Source: Pyrrhosoma nymphula (lineage: Eukaryota > Arthropoda > Insecta > Odonata > Coenagrionidae). From it: a stretch of DNA of 64,000 nt. The notes beneath the pieces were generated by a model. That model was not told where the DNA came from, ran no database searches, and saw nothing but the letters and a program-made list of their open reading frames with translations. Numbering within the stretch: the stretch's first letter is position 1; every line of letters begins with the position of its first letter. A program made the position numbers and the translations under genes. Positions 24,710 through 38,603 of the stretch are shown in pieces. Where the stretch lies: assembly GCA_963573305.1 (NCBI GenBank), contig OY754330.1:186001-250000 (forward strand), read 5' to 3'.

Positions 24710-26123
24710 ATGGCGGTTATATCTGCATAAGATTCGAAAATATTTGGGTATTTGTTTCCGGTGCCAATATAATGAAAAGCTTCAAAATCAAATAAATGCA
24801 AAACTTCGACTCGAATGGGATAAAAAACCATCAGGAAATGTGTATACCATTAAGTTAATTAAATAGGAACAGAAAAATATGCGAGAAAAGAAATATTTTT
24901 ACTTACATAAACAAAAGAGTGTACGAGGCTAAAATTTAAGATTAGCATTATATTAATAAGTGCATTTACGGAAAAGGTTTTTCATATAACGCGTCGAAAC
25001 TTGCACTGATCCTCAACAGCATTAATCTACGCCTTCTGTAAAAGCATGGAGGTAATATCCCCGAAAATTCCGAAAATATGTTGGTAAATGTTTCCGGTGA
25101 CAATGTAATTAAAAGCTTCAAAATCAAAAAATTGCAAAAATCCGACTCGAATGGGATAAAAAACCATCGAAAACTTTGTATACCATTAAGTTTGAAGCAA
25201 ATGAATAGAAAAATAAGCGAGAGAAGAAATATTTTTACTTACATTAAAAAAAGAGTGTACGAGGCTAAAATTTCAGATTAGCATTATGTTATTAAGTGCA
25301 TTTACGGAGAAAGTATTTCATATGACGCTTCGAAACTTGCACTGTTCCTCAACAGCATTACTCTACGCCTTTTTTGAAAACATGGAGGTAATATCCCTAA
25401 TAATTATGAAAATATGTTGGTAATTGTTTCCGGTGACAATGTAATTAAAAGCTTCAAAATCAAAAAATTGCAGAAATCCGACTCGATTGGGATAAAAAAA
25501 CCATCAAAAACTTTGTACACCATTGAGTTTGATGCAAAGGAACCGAAAATTCTGCGAGAGAAGAAATATTTTTACTTACAGTAACAAAAGAGTGTACGAG
25601 GCAAAAATTTCAGATTAGCATTATGTTAATTAGTGCATTTACGGAGAAAGTATTTCATATAACGCGTCGATACTTGCACTAAACCTTAAAAGTAATACTC
25701 TACGCCTTTTCTGAAAAAATGGAGGTAATATCCGAATAACTGTCGAAGATATGGGTGTAAATGTCTACGGTGACAAAAGTAGCAAAGGGCTTCCAAATGA
25801 AAGAAATGGTATCCATGGATACTTGAGATTGAACGGAGGATGGCGAAGAGAACTAATTTTTTGGATAGGCATGGAGGTAATATCCGCACAAACTATCGAA
25901 GATATGGGTGTAAATGCCTACGGTGACTAAATTAGAAAAAGGCTTTTAAATGAAAGAAATGGTATACATGGTTACTTGAGATTGAACATAGGACAACGAA
26001 GGGGAACTTATTTTTTGGATAGGCACAACTGGAATAAGTGCTGTTACAGACTAGGTACTCAAGGTTTAGTCGTGTAATTTGATGTGCAGGAACAAGGTAC
26101 ATTTCTTAACCTACCCTGAAAGA
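24710..26123 (+). repeat. Block 16: A3 B2 C (1,414 bp)
   Basis: A at 24,710 (A0), 25,046 and 25,382; B1 25,719, hybrid B2/B3 25,871, C 26,025. The left part follows the 4,900-bp repeat. From about 25,580 it switches to sequence like block 4 and block 33. Confidence 0.9.
25871..26024 (+). repeat. Hybrid B2/B3 unit
   Basis: The head is B2 ('ccgcacaaactatcg') and the tail B3 ('ggtatacatggttac', 'cataggacaacg'), so a three-B block has lost one unit. Confidence 0.85.
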
Positions 26124-28207
26124 ATGGCGGTTATATCTGCATAAGATTCGAAAATATGTGGGTAATTGTTTCCGGTGCTAATATAATGAAAAGCTTCAAA
26201 ATCAAATAAATGCAAAACTTCGACTCGAATGGGATAAAAAACCATCAGAAAATGTGTATACCATTGAGTTAATTAAATAGGAACAGAAAAATATGCGAGA
26301 GAAGAAATATTTTTACTTACATTAACAAAAGAGTGTACGAGGCTAAAATTTAAGATTAGCATTATATTAATAAGTGCAATTACGGAAAACGTTTTTCATA
26401 TAACGCGTCGACACTTGCATTGATCCTCAACAGAATTACTCTACGCCTTCTGTAAAAGCATGGAAGTAATATCTCCAAAACTTCTAAAAATATGTTGGTA
26501 AATGTTTCCGGTGACAATGTAATTAAAAGCTTCAAAATCAAAAAAATGCAAAAATCCGACTCGAATGGGATAAAAAACCATCGAAAACTGTGTATACCAT
26601 TAAGTTTGAAGCAAAGGTATAGAAAAATAAGCGAGAGAAGAAATATTTTTACTTACATTAAAAAAAGAGTGTACGAGGCTAAAATTTCAGATTAGCATTA
26701 TGTTAATAGTTGCATTTACGGAGAAAGTATTTCATATGACGCTTCGAAACTTGCACTGTTCCTCAACAGCATTACTCTACGCCTTCTTTGAAAACATGGA
26801 GGTAATATCCCCAATAATTATGAAACTATGTTGGTAATTGTTTCCGGTGACAATGTAATTAAAAGCTTAAAAATCAAAAATTGCAGAAATCCGACTCGAA
26901 TGGGATAAAAAACCATCAAAAACTATGTATACCATTGAGTTTGATGCAAAGAAACAGAAAAATAAACGAGAGAAGAAATATTTTTACTTACATTAACAAA
27001 AGAATGTACGAGGCTAAAATTACAGATTAACATTATGTTAATTAGTTCATTTACGGAGAAAGTATTTCATATGACGCTTCAAAACTTGCACTTTTGCTCA
27101 ACAGCATTACTCTACGCCTTTTGTGAAAACATGGAGGTAATATCCCCAATAATTATGAAAATATATTGGTAATTGTTTCCGGTGACAATGTAATTAAAAG
27201 CTTCAAAATCAAAAAATTGCAAAAATCCGACTCGAATGGGATAAAAAACCATCGAAAACTGTGTAACTCATTAAGTTTGATGCAAAGGTATAGAAAAATA
27301 AGCGAGAGAAGAAATATTTTTACTTACATTAAAAAAAGAGTGTACGAGGCTAAAATTTCACATTAGCATTATGTTAATAAGTGCATTTACGGAGAAAGTA
27401 TTTCATATAACGCTTCGAAACTTGCACTGTTCCTCAAAAGCATTACTCTACGCCTTTTTTTGAAAACATGGAGGTAATATCCCTAAAAATTATGAAAATA
27501 TGTTGGTAATTGTTTCCGGTGACAATGTAATTAAAAGCTTCAAAAACAAAAAATTGCAGAAATCCGACTCGAATGGGATAAAAAACCATCAAAAACTGTG
27601 TACACCATTGCGTTTGATACACAGGAACAGAAAATTCTGCGAGAGAAGAAATATTTTTACTTACATTAACAAAAGAGTGTACGAGGCAAAAATTTCAGAT
27701 TAGCATTATGTTAATAAGTGCATTTACGGAAAATGTATTTCATATAACGCGTAGATACTTGCACTAAACCTTAACATCAATACTCCACGCCTTTTCTGAA
27801 AAAATGGAGGTGATATCCGCATAACTATCGAAGATATGGAAGTAAATGTCTACGGTGACTAAAGTAGCAAAGGGCTTCCAAATGAAAGAAATGGTATCCA
27901 TGGATACTTGAGATTGAACGGAGGATGGCGAAGAGAACTAATTTTTTGGATAGGCTAAGGAGGTAATATCCGCATAACTATCGAAGATATGGGTGTAAAT
28001 GCCCACGGTGACTAAATTAGAAAAAGGCTTTTAAATGAAAGAAATGGTATCCATGGTTACTTGAGATTGAACAGAGGATGTCGAAGGGAACTTATTTTTT
28101 GGATAGGCATAACTGGAATAAGTGCTGTTACAGACTAAGTACTCAAGGTTTAGTCGTGTAATTTGATGTGCAGGAACAAGGTATATTTCTTAACCTTCCC
28201 TGAAAGA
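26124..28207 (+). repeat. Block 17: A5 B2 C (2,084 bp)
   Basis: A at 26,124 (A0), 26,460, 26,796, 27,131 and 27,468; B1 27,804, B2 27,957, C 28,109. The A0 has 'ggtgctaatataatg', shared with 60,126. From about 26,340 it follows block 10 at an offset of 11,547. Confidence 0.92.
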
Positions 28208-30618
28208 AAGACGGTTATATCTGCATAAGATTCGAAAATATGTGGGTAATTGTTTCCGGTGCCAATATAATGAAAAGCTTCAAAATCAAATAAAAGCAAA
28301 ACATCGACTCGAATAGGATAAAAAACTATCAGAAAATTTGTATACCATTGAGTTTAATAAAAAGAAACAGAAAAATATGCGAGAGAAGAAATATTTTTAC
28401 TTACATTAACAAAAGAGTGTACGAGGCTAAAATTTCAGATTAGCATTATATTAATAAGTGCATTTACGAAAACATTATTTCATATAACGCGTCGAAACTT
28501 GCACTGATCCTCAACAGCATTACTCTACGCCTTCTGTAAAAGAATGGAGGTAATATCCCCGAAAATTCCGAAAATATGTTGGTAATTGTTTCCGGTGACA
28601 ATGTAATTAAAAGCTTCAAAATCAAAAAATTGCAAACATCCGAATCGAATGGGATAAAAAACCATCAAAAACTGTGTATACCATTGAGTTTGATGCAAAG
28701 AAACAGAAAAATAAGCGAGAGAAGAAATATTTTTACTTACATTAACAAAAGAGTGTACGAGGCTAAAATTTCAGATTAGCATTATGTTAATAAGTGCATT
28801 TACGGAGAAAAAATTTCATATGACGCTTCGATACTTGCACTGTTGCGTAACAGCATTACTCTACGCCCTTTGTGAAAACATGGAGGTAATATCCCCAATA
28901 ATTATGAAAATATGTTGGTAATTGTTGCCGGTGACAATGTAATTAAAAGCTTCAAAATCAAAAAATTGCAAAAATCCGAATCGAATGGGATAAAAAACAA
29001 ACAAAAACTGTGTATACCATTGAGTTTGATGCAAAGGAACAGAAAATTCTGCGAGAGAAGAAATATATTTACTTACATTAATAAAAGAGTGTACGAGGCA
29101 AAAATTTCAGATAGCATTATGTTAATAAGTGAATTTACGGAGAAAGTATTTCATATGACGCTTCGAAACTTGCACTTTCCTCAACAGCATAACTCTACGC
29201 CTTCTGTGAAAACATGGAGGTAATATCCATAATAATTATGATAATATGTTGGTATTTGTTTCCGGTGACGTTGTAATTAAAAGCTTCAAAATCAAATAAA
29301 TGCAAAACTCCGACTCGAATGGGAAAAAAAACCATCAAAAAATATGTATACCATTGACTTTGATGCATAGGAACAGAAAAAAAGGCGAGAGAAGAAATGT
29401 TTTAACTTACATTAACAAAAGAGTGTACGAGGCTAAAATTTAAGATTAGCATTATATTAATAAGTGCATTTACGGAAAACGTATTTCATATAACGCGTCG
29501 AAACTTGCACTGATCCTCAATAACATTACTCTACGCCTTCTGTAAAAGCATGGAGGTAATATCCCCGAAAATTCCGAAAATATGTTGGTAAATGTTTCCG
29601 GTGACAATGTAATTAAAAGCTTCAAAATCAAAAAATTGCAAAACTCCAACTCGAATGGGATAAAAAACCATCGAAAACTGTGTATACCATTTAGTTTGAT
29701 GCAAAGGTATAGAAAAATAAGCGAGAGAAGAAATATTTTTACTTACATTAAAAAAAAGAGTGTACGAGGCTAAAATTTCACATTAGCATTATGTTAATAA
29801 GTGCATTTACGGAGAAAGTATTTCATATTACGCGTCGAAACTTGCACTATTCCTCAACAGCATTACTCTACGCCTTTTTTTGAAAACATGGAGGTAATAT
29901 CCCTAATAATTATGAAAATATGTTGGTAAATGTTTCCGGTGACAAGGTAATTAAAAGCTTCAAAATCAAAAAATTGCAGAAATCCGACTCGAATTGGATA
30001 AAAAACCATCAAAAACTGTGTACACCATTATGTTTGATGCATAGGAACAGAAAATTCTGCGAGAGAAGAAATATTTTTACTTACATTAACAAAAGAGTGT
30101 ACGAGGCAAAAATTTCAGATTAGCATTATGTTAATAAGTGCATTTACGGAAAAAGTATTTCATATAACGAGTCGATACTTGCACTAAACCTTATAAGCAA
30201 TACTCTACGCCTTTTTTGGAGGTGATATCCGCATAACTGTCGAAGATATGGGTGTAAATGTCTACGGTGACTAAATTAGCAAAGGGCTTCCAAATGAAAG
30301 AAATGGTATCCATGGATACTTGAGATTGAACGGAGGATGGCGAAGGGAACTAATTTTTTGGATAGGCATGTAGGTAATATCTGCATAACTAACGAAGATA
30401 TGGGTGTAAATGCCTACGGTGACTAAATTAGAAAAAGGCTTTTAAATGAAAGAAATGGTATCCATGGTTACTTGAGATTGAACAGAGGATGTCGAAGGGA
30501 ACTTATTTTTTGGATAGGCATAACTGGAATAAGTTCTGTTACAGACTAAGTATTCCAGGATTAGTCGTGTAATTTGATGTGCAGGAACAAGGTATATTTC
30601 TTAACCTTCCCTGAAAGA
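28208..30618 (+). repeat. Block 18: A6 B2 C (2,411 bp)
   Basis: A at 28,208, 28,544, 28,880, 29,214, 29,550 and 29,888; B1 about 30,216, B2 30,368, C 30,520. It is a third full copy of the block 11 type and retains the 8-base junction deletion and the 2-base deletion in the third A. Confidence 0.93.
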
Positions 30619-31357
30619 ATGGCGGTTATATCTGCATAAGATTCGAAAATATTTGGGTAATTGTTTCCGGTGCCAATATAATGAAAAGCTTCAAAATCAA
30701 ATAAATGCAAAACTTCGACTCGAATGGGATAAAAAAACATCAGGAAATGTGTATACCATTGAGTTAATTAAATAGGAACAGAAAAATATGCGAGAGAACA
30801 AATATTTTTACTTACATTAACAAAAGAGTGTACGAGGCTAAAATTTAAGATTAGCATTATATTAATAAGTGCATTTACGGAAGAAGTATTTCATATAACG
30901 AGTCTATACTTGCACTAAACCTTATAAGCAATACTCTTCGCCTTCACTGAAGAAATGGAGGTGATATCCTTATAACTGTCGAAGATATGGGTGTAAATGT
31001 CTACTGGTACTAAATTAGCAAAGGGCTTCCAAATGAAAGAAATGGTATCCATGGATACTTGAGATTGAACGGAGGATGGCGAAGGGAACTAATTTTTTGG
31101 ATAGGCATGTCGGTTATATCTGCATAACTATCGAAGATATGGGTGTAAATGCCTACGGTGACTAAATTAGAAAAAGGCTTTTAAATGAAAGAAATGGTAT
31201 CCATGGTTACTTGAGATTGAACAGAAAATGTCGAAGGGAACTTATTTTTTGGATAGGCATAACTGGAATAAGTTCTGTTACAGACTAAGTATTCCAGGAT
31301 TAGTCGTGTAATTTGATGTGCAGGAACAAGGTATATTTCTTAACCTTCCCTGAAAGA
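30619..31357 (+). repeat. Block 19: A1 B2 C (739 bp)
   Basis: A 30,619, B1 30,955, B2 31,107, C 31,259. It is the A1B2C partner of block 18. C is followed by an A0 with 'gattcgaataatttggg', a 1-base loss shared with block 22. Confidence 0.92.
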
Positions 31358-34300
31358 ATGGCGGTTATATCTGCATAAGATTCGAATAATTTGGGTATTT
31401 GTTTCCGGTGCCAATATAATGAAAAGCTTCAAAATCAAATAAATGCAAAACTTCGACTCGAATGGGATAAAAAACCATCAGGAAATGTGTATACCATTAA
31501 GTTAATTAAATAGGAACAGAAAAATATGCGAGAAAAGAAATATTTTTACTTACATAAACAAAAGAGTGTACGAGGCTAAAATTTAAGATTAGCATTATAT
31601 TAATAAGTGCATTTACGGAAAAGGTTTTTCATATAACGCGTCGAAACTTGCACTGATCCTCAACAGCATTAATCTACGCCTTCTGTAAAAGCATGGAGGT
31701 AATATCCCCGAAAATTCCGAAAATATGTTGGTAAATGTTTCCGGTGACAATGTAATTAAAAGCTTCAAAATCAAAAAATTGCAAAAATCCGACTCGAATG
31801 GGATAAAAAACCATCGAAAACTTTGTATACCATTAAGTTTGAAGCAAATGAATAGAAAAATAAGCGAGAGAAGAAATATTTTTACTTACATTAAAAAAAG
31901 AGTGTACGAGGCTAAAATTTCAGATTAGCATTATGTTATTAAGTGCATTTACGGAGAAAGTATTTCATATGACGCTTCGAAACTTGCACTGTTCCTCAAC
32001 AGCATTACTCTACGCCTTTTTTGAAAACATGGAGGTAATATCCCTAATAATTATGAAAATATGTTGGTAATTGTTTCCGGTGACAATGTAATTAAAAGCT
32101 TCAAAATCAAAAAATTGCAGAAATCCGACTCGATTGGGATAAAAAAACCATCAAAAACTTTGTACACCATTGAGTTTGATGCAAAGGAACCGAAAATTCT
32201 GCGAGAGAAGAAATATTTTTACTTACAGTAACAAAAGAGTGTACGAGGCTAAAATTTCAGATTAGCATTATGTTAATAAGTGCATTTACGGAGAAAGTAT
32301 TTCATATAACGCTTCGAAACTTGCACTGTTTCTCAACAGCATTACTCTACGCTCTCTGTGAAAGCATGGAGGTAATATCCCCGAAAATTACGAAAATATG
32401 TTGGTAATTGTTTCCGGTGACAATGTAATTAAAAGCTTAAAAAGCAAAAAATTGCAAAAATCCGACTCAAATGGGATAAAAAACCATCAAAAACTGTGTA
32501 TACCATTGAGTTTGATGCAAAGGAACAGAAAATTCTGAGAGAGAAGAAATATTTTTACTTACATTAACCAAAGAGTGTACGAGACTAAAATTTCAGATTA
32601 GCATTATGTTAATAAATTCATTTACGGAGTAAGTATTTCATATGACGCATCGAAACTTGCACTGTTCCTCAACAGCATTACTTTACGCCTTCTGTGAAAA
32701 CATGGAGGTAATATCCCCGAAAATTCCGAAAATATGTTGGTAATTGTTTCCGGTGACAATGTAATTAAAAGCTTCAAAATCAAAAAATTGCAAACATCCG
32801 AATCGAATGGGATAAAAAACCATCAAAAACTGTGTATACCATTGAGTTTGATGCAAAGAAACAGAAAAATAAGCGAGAGAAGAAATATTTTTACTTACAT
32901 TAACAAAAGAGTGTACGAGGCTAAAATTTCAGATTAGCATTATGTTAATAAGTGCATTTACGGAGAAAAAATTTCATATGACGCTTCGATACTTGCACTG
33001 TTGCGTAACAGCATTACTCTACGCCCTTTGTGAAAACATGGAGGTAATATCCCCAATAATTATGAAAATATGTTGGTAATTGTTGCCGGTGACAATGTAA
33101 TTAAAAGCTTCAAAATCAAAAAATTGCAAAAATCCGAATCGAATGGGATAAAAAACAAACAAAAACTGTGTATACCATTGAGTTTGATGCAAAGGAACAG
33201 AAAATTCTGCGAGAGAAGAAATATATTTACTTACATTAATAAAAGAGTGTACGAGGCAAAAATTTCAGATAGCATTATGTTAATAAGTGAATTTACGGAG
33301 AAAGTATTTCATATGACGCTTCGAAACTTGCACTTTCCTCAACAGCATAACTCTACGCCTTCTGTGAAAACATGGAGGTAATATCCATAATAATTATGAT
33401 AATATGTTGGTATTTGTTTCCGGTGACGTTGTAATTAAAAGCTTCAAAATCAAATAAATGCAAAACTCCGACTCGAATGGGAAAAAAAACCATCAAAAAA
33501 TATGTATACCATTGACTTTGATGCATAGGAACAGAAAAAAAGGCGAGAGAAGAAATGTTTTAACTTACATTAACAAAAGAGTGTACGAGGCTAAAATTTA
33601 AGATTAGCATTATATTAATAAGTGCATTTACGGAAAACGTATTTCATATAACGCGTCGAAACTTGCACTGATCCTCAATAACATTACTCTACGCCTTCTG
33701 TAAAAGCATGGAGGTAATATCCCCGAAAATTCCGAAAATATGTTGGTAAATGTTTCCGGTGACAATGTAATTAAAAGCTTCAAAATCAAAAAATTGCAAA
33801 ACTCCAACTCGAATGGGATAAAAAACCATCGAAAACTGTGTATACCATTTAGTTTGATGCAAAGGTATAGAAAAATAAGCGAGAGAAGAAATATTTTTAC
33901 TTACATTAAAAAAAAGAGTGTACGAGGCTAAAATTTCACATTAGCATTATGTTAATAAGTGCATTTACGGAGAAAGTATTTCATATTACGCGTCGAAACT
34001 TGCACTATTCCTCAACAGCATTACTCTACGCCTTTTTTTGAAAACATGGAGGTAATATCCCTAATAATTATGAAAATATGTTGGTAAATGTTTCCGGTGA
34101 CAAGGTAATTAAAAGCTTCAAAATCAAAAAATTGCAGAAATCCGACTCGAATTGGATAAAAAACCATCAAAAACTGTGTACACCATTATGTTTGATGCAT
34201 AGGAACAGAAAATTCTGCGAGAGAAGAAATATTTTTACTTACATTAACAAAAGAGTGTACGAGGCAAAAATTTCAGATTAGCATTATGTTAATAAGTGCA

Positions 34301-34776
34301 TTTACGGAAAAAGTATTTCATATAACGAGTCGATACTTGCACTAAACCTTATAAGCAATACTCTACGCCTTTTTTGGAGGTGATATCCGCATAACTGTCG
34401 AAGATATGGGTGTAAATGTCTACGGTGACTAAATTAGCAAAGGGCTTCCAAATGAAAGAAATGGTATCCATGGATACTTGAGATTGAACGGAGGATGGCG
34501 AAGGGAACTAATTTTTTGGATAGGCATGTAGGTAATATCTGCATAACTAACGAAGATATGGGTGTAAATGCCTACGGTGACTAAATTAGAAAAAGGCTTT
34601 TAAATGAAAGAAATGGTATCCATGGTTACTTGAGATTGAACAGAGGATGTCGAAGGGAACTTATTTTTTGGATAGGCATAACTGGAATAAGTTCTGTTAC
34701 AGACTAAGTATTCCAGGATTAGTCGTGTAATTTGATGTGCAGGAACAAGGTATATTTCTTAACCTTCCCTGAAAGA
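31358..34776 (+). repeat. Block 20: A9 B2 C (3,419 bp)
   Basis: A at 31,358, 31,693, 32,029, 32,366, 32,702, 33,038, 33,372, 33,708 and 34,046; B1 about 34,374, B2 34,526, C 34,678. It is composite: the first part follows block 13/16, 32,366 resembles 36,524 and 39,276, and from 32,702 it repeats block 18 from its second A on. The duplication junction lies at a monomer boundary. Confidence 0.92.
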
Positions 34777-35515
34777 ATGGCGGTTATATCTGCATAAGAT
34801 TCGAAAATATTTGGGTAATTGTTTCCGGTGCCAATATAATGAAAAGCTTCAAAATCAAATAAATGCAAAACTTCGACTCGAATGGGATAAAAAAACATCA
34901 GGAAATGTGTATACCATTGAGTTAATTAAATAGGAACAGAAAAATATGCGAGAGAACAAATATTTTTACTTACATTAACAAAAGAGTGTACGAGGCTAAA
35001 ATTTAAGATTAGCATTATATTAATAAGTGCATTTACGGAAGAAGTATTTCATATAACGAGTCTATACTTGCACTAAACCTTATAAGCAATACTCTTCGCC
35101 TTCACTGAAGAAATGGAGGTGATATCCTTATAACTGTCGAAGATATGGGTGTAAATGTCTACTGGTACTAAATTAGCAAAGGGCTTCCAAATGAAAGAAA
35201 TGGTATCCATGGATACTTGAGATTGAACGGAGGATGGCGAAGGGAACTAATTTTTTGGATAGGCATGTCGGTTATATCTGCATAACTATCGAAGATATGG
35301 GTGTAAATGCCTACGGTGACTAAATTAGAAAAAGGCTTTTAAATGAAAGAAATGGTATCCATGGTTACTTGAGATTGAACAGAAAATGTCGAAGGGAACT
35401 TATTTTTTGGATAGGCATAACTGGAATAAGTTCTGTTACAGACTAAGTATTCCAGGATTAGTCGTGTAATTTGATGTGCAGGAACAAGGTATATTTCTTA
35501 ACCTTCCCTGAAAGA
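34777..35515 (+). repeat. Block 21: A1 B2 C (739 bp)
   Basis: A 34,777, B1 35,113, B2 35,265, C 35,417. It copies block 19 at an offset of 4,158. Confidence 0.92.
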
Positions 35516-38500
35516 ATGGCGGTTATATCTGCATAAGATTCGAATAATTTGGGTATTTGTTTCCGGTGCCAATATAATGAAAAGCTTCAAAATCAAATAA
35601 ATGCAAAACTTCGACTCGAATGGGATAAAAAACCATCAGGAAATGTGTATACCATTAAGTTAATTAAATAGGAACAGAAAAATATGCGAGAAAAGAAATA
35701 TTTTTACTTACATAAACAAAAGAGTGTACGAGGCTAAAATTTAAGATTAGCATTATATTAATAAGTGCATTTACGGAAAAGGTTTTTCATATAACGCGTC
35801 GAAACTTGCACTGATCCTCAACAGCATTAATCTACGCCTTCTGTAAAAGCATGGAGGTAATATCCCCGAAAATTCCGAAAATATGTTGGTAAATGTTTCC
35901 GGTGACAATGTAATTAAAAGCTTCAAAATCAAAAAATTGCAAAAATCCGACTCGAATGGGATAAAAAACCATCGAAAACTTTGTATACCATTAAGTTTGA
36001 AGCAAATGAATAGAAAAATAAGCGAGAGAAGAAATATTTTTACTTACATTAAAAAAAGAGTGTACGAGGCTAAAATTTCAGATTAGCATTATGTTATTAA
36101 GTGCATTTACGGAGAAAGTATTTCATATGACGCTTCGAAACTTGCACTGTTCCTCAACAGCATTACTCTACGCCTTTTTTGAAAACATGGAGGTAATATC
36201 CCTAATAATTATGAAAATATGTTGGTAATTGTTTCCGGTGACAATGTAATTAAAAGCTTCAAAATCAAAAAATTGCAGAAATCCGACTCGATTGGGATAA
36301 AAAAACCATCAAAAACTTTGTACACCATTGAGTTTGATGCAAAGGAACCGAAAATTCTGCGAGAGAAGAAATATTTTTACTTACAGTAACAAAAGAGTGT
36401 ACGAGGCTAAAATTTCAGATTAGCATTATGTTAATAAGTGCATTTACGGAGAAAGTATTTCATATAACGCTTCGAAACTTGCACTGTTTCTCAACAGCAT
36501 TACTCTACGCTCTCTGTGAAAGCATGGAGGTAATATCCCCGAAAATTACGAAAATATGTTGGTAATTGTTTCCGGTGACAATGTAATTAAAAGCTTAAAA
36601 AGCAAAAAATTGCAAAAATCCGACTCAAATGGGATAAAAAACCATCAAAAACTGTGTATACCATTGAGTTTGATGCAAAGGAACAGAAAATTCTGAGAGA
36701 GAAGAAATATTTTTACTTACATTAACCAAAGAGTGTACGAGACTAAAATTTCAGATTAGCATTATGTTAATAAATTCATTTACGGAGTAAGTATTTCATA
36801 TGACGCATCGAAACTTGCACTGTTCCTCAACAGCATTACTTTACGCCTTCTGTGAAAACATGGAGGTAATATCACTAATAATTAAAAAAATATGTTGGTA
36901 ATTGTTTCCGCTGACAATGTAATTAAAAGCTTCAAACTCAAAAAATTGCAAACATCCGACTCGAATGGAATAAAAAACCATCAGAAAATGTGTATACCAT
37001 TGAGTTTAATAAAAAGGAACAGAAAAATATGCGAGAGAAGAAATATTTTTACTTACATTAACAAAAGAGTGTACGAGGCTAAAATTTCAGATTAGCATTA
37101 TGTTAATAGGTGCATATACGGAGAAAGTATTTCATATGACGCTTCGAAACTTGCACTGTTCCTCAACAGCATTACTCTACGCCTTCTGTGAAAACATGGA
37201 GGTAATATCCCCAATAATTATGAAACTATGTTGGTAATTGTTTCCGGTGACAATGTAATTAAAAGCTTAAAAATCAAAAATTGCAGAAATCCGACTCGAA
37301 TGGGATAAAAAACCATCAAAAACTGTGTATACCATTGAGTTTTATGTATAGGAACAGAAAATTCTGCGAGAGAAGTAATATTTTTACTTACATTAACAAA
37401 AGAGTGTACGAGGCTAAAATTTCAGATTAGCATTATGTTAATAGGTGCATTTACGGAGAAAGTATTTCATATGACGCATCGAAACTTGCACTGTTCCTCA
37501 ACAGCATTACTCTACGCCTTCTGTGAAAACATGGAGTTAATATCCCCATTAATTATGAAACTATGTTGGTAATTGTTTCCGGTGACAATGTAATTAAAAG
37601 CTTAAAAATCAAAAATTGCAGAAATCCGACTCGAATGGGATAAAAAACCATCAAAAACTGTGTACACCATTGAGATTGACGAAAAGGAACAGAAAATTCT
37701 GCGAGAGAAGAAATATTTTTACTTACATTAACAAAAGAGTGTACGAGGCTTAAATTTCAGATTAGCATTATGTTAATAAGTGCATTTACGGAGAAAGTAT
37801 TTCATATGACGCTTCGAAACTTGCACTGTTGCTCAACAGCATTACTCTACGCCTTTTTTGAAAACATGAAGGTAATATCCCCAATAATTATGAAAATATG
37901 TTGGTAATTGTTTCCGGTGACAATGTAATTAAAAGCTTCAAAATAAAAAATTTGCAAAAATAAGACTCGAATGGCATAAAAAACCATCGAAAACTGTGTA
38001 ACTCATTAGGTTTGATCAAAGGTATAGAAAAATAAGCGAGAGAAGAAATGTTTTTACTTACATTAACAAAAGAGTGTATGAGGCAAAAATTTCAGATTAT
38101 CATTATGTTAATAAGTGCATTTACGGAGACAGTATTTCATATAACGCGTCGATACTTGCACTAAACCTTAAAAGCAATACTCTACGCCTCTTTTGAAAAA
38201 ATGGAGGTGATATCCGCATAACTGTCGAAGATATGGGTGTAAATGTCTACGGTGACTGAATTAGCAAAGGGCTTCCAAATGAAAGAAATGGTATCCATGG
38301 ATACTTGAGATTGAACGGAGGATGGCGAAGAGAACTAATTTTTTGGATAGGCTGGAGGTAATATCTGCATAACTATCGAAGATATGGGTGTAAATGCCTA
38401 CGGTGACTAAATTAGAAAAAGGCTTTTAAATGAAAGAAATGGTATCCATGGTTACTTGAGATTGAACAGAGGACAACGAAGTGGAACTTATTTTTTGGAT

Positions 38501-38603
38501 AGGCACAACTGGAATAAGTGCTGTTACAGACTAGGTACTCAAGGTTTAGTCGTGTAATTTGATGTGCAGGAACAAGGTACATTTCTTAACCTACCCTGAA
38601 AGA
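35516..38603 (+). repeat. Block 22: A8 B2 C (3,088 bp)
   Basis: A at 35,516, 35,851, 36,187, 36,524, 36,860, 37,196, 37,531 and 37,866; B1 38,201, B2 about 38,353, C 38,505. The first four A repeat block 20. From 36,524 the block matches block 23 at an offset of 2,752. B2 begins 'ggctggaggt' (one base lost), shared with 41,105 and 45,088, and its tail is B3-like. Confidence 0.92.

Larger units (their letters stand above)
15757..25578 (+). repeat. Tandem duplication, period 4,900 bp (about 15,757-20,656 and 20,657-25,578)
   Basis: The second copy repeats the order end of block 10, A6B2C, A1B2C, start of block 13 with only a handful of differences that I could spot. The start is set by where the A at 20,483 changes from block 16-like to block 10-like sequence, and the end by the switch near 25,580. 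Confidence 0.88.
28544..36859 (+). repeat. Tandem duplication, period 4,158 bp (28,544-32,701 and 32,702-36,859)
   Basis: Fifteen-plus internal boundaries keep an offset of 4,158 (28,544/32,702, 30,619/34,777, 32,366/36,524). Both ends fall at an A unit boundary, so the duplication holds whole monomers. Confidence 0.9.

Noticed and set aside
15757..36859. Near-identical long repeats as assembly error
   Set aside because: Not excluded from sequence alone, but copies differ by private substitutions and have distinct junctions, which argues for real duplications. Spanning reads would settle it.
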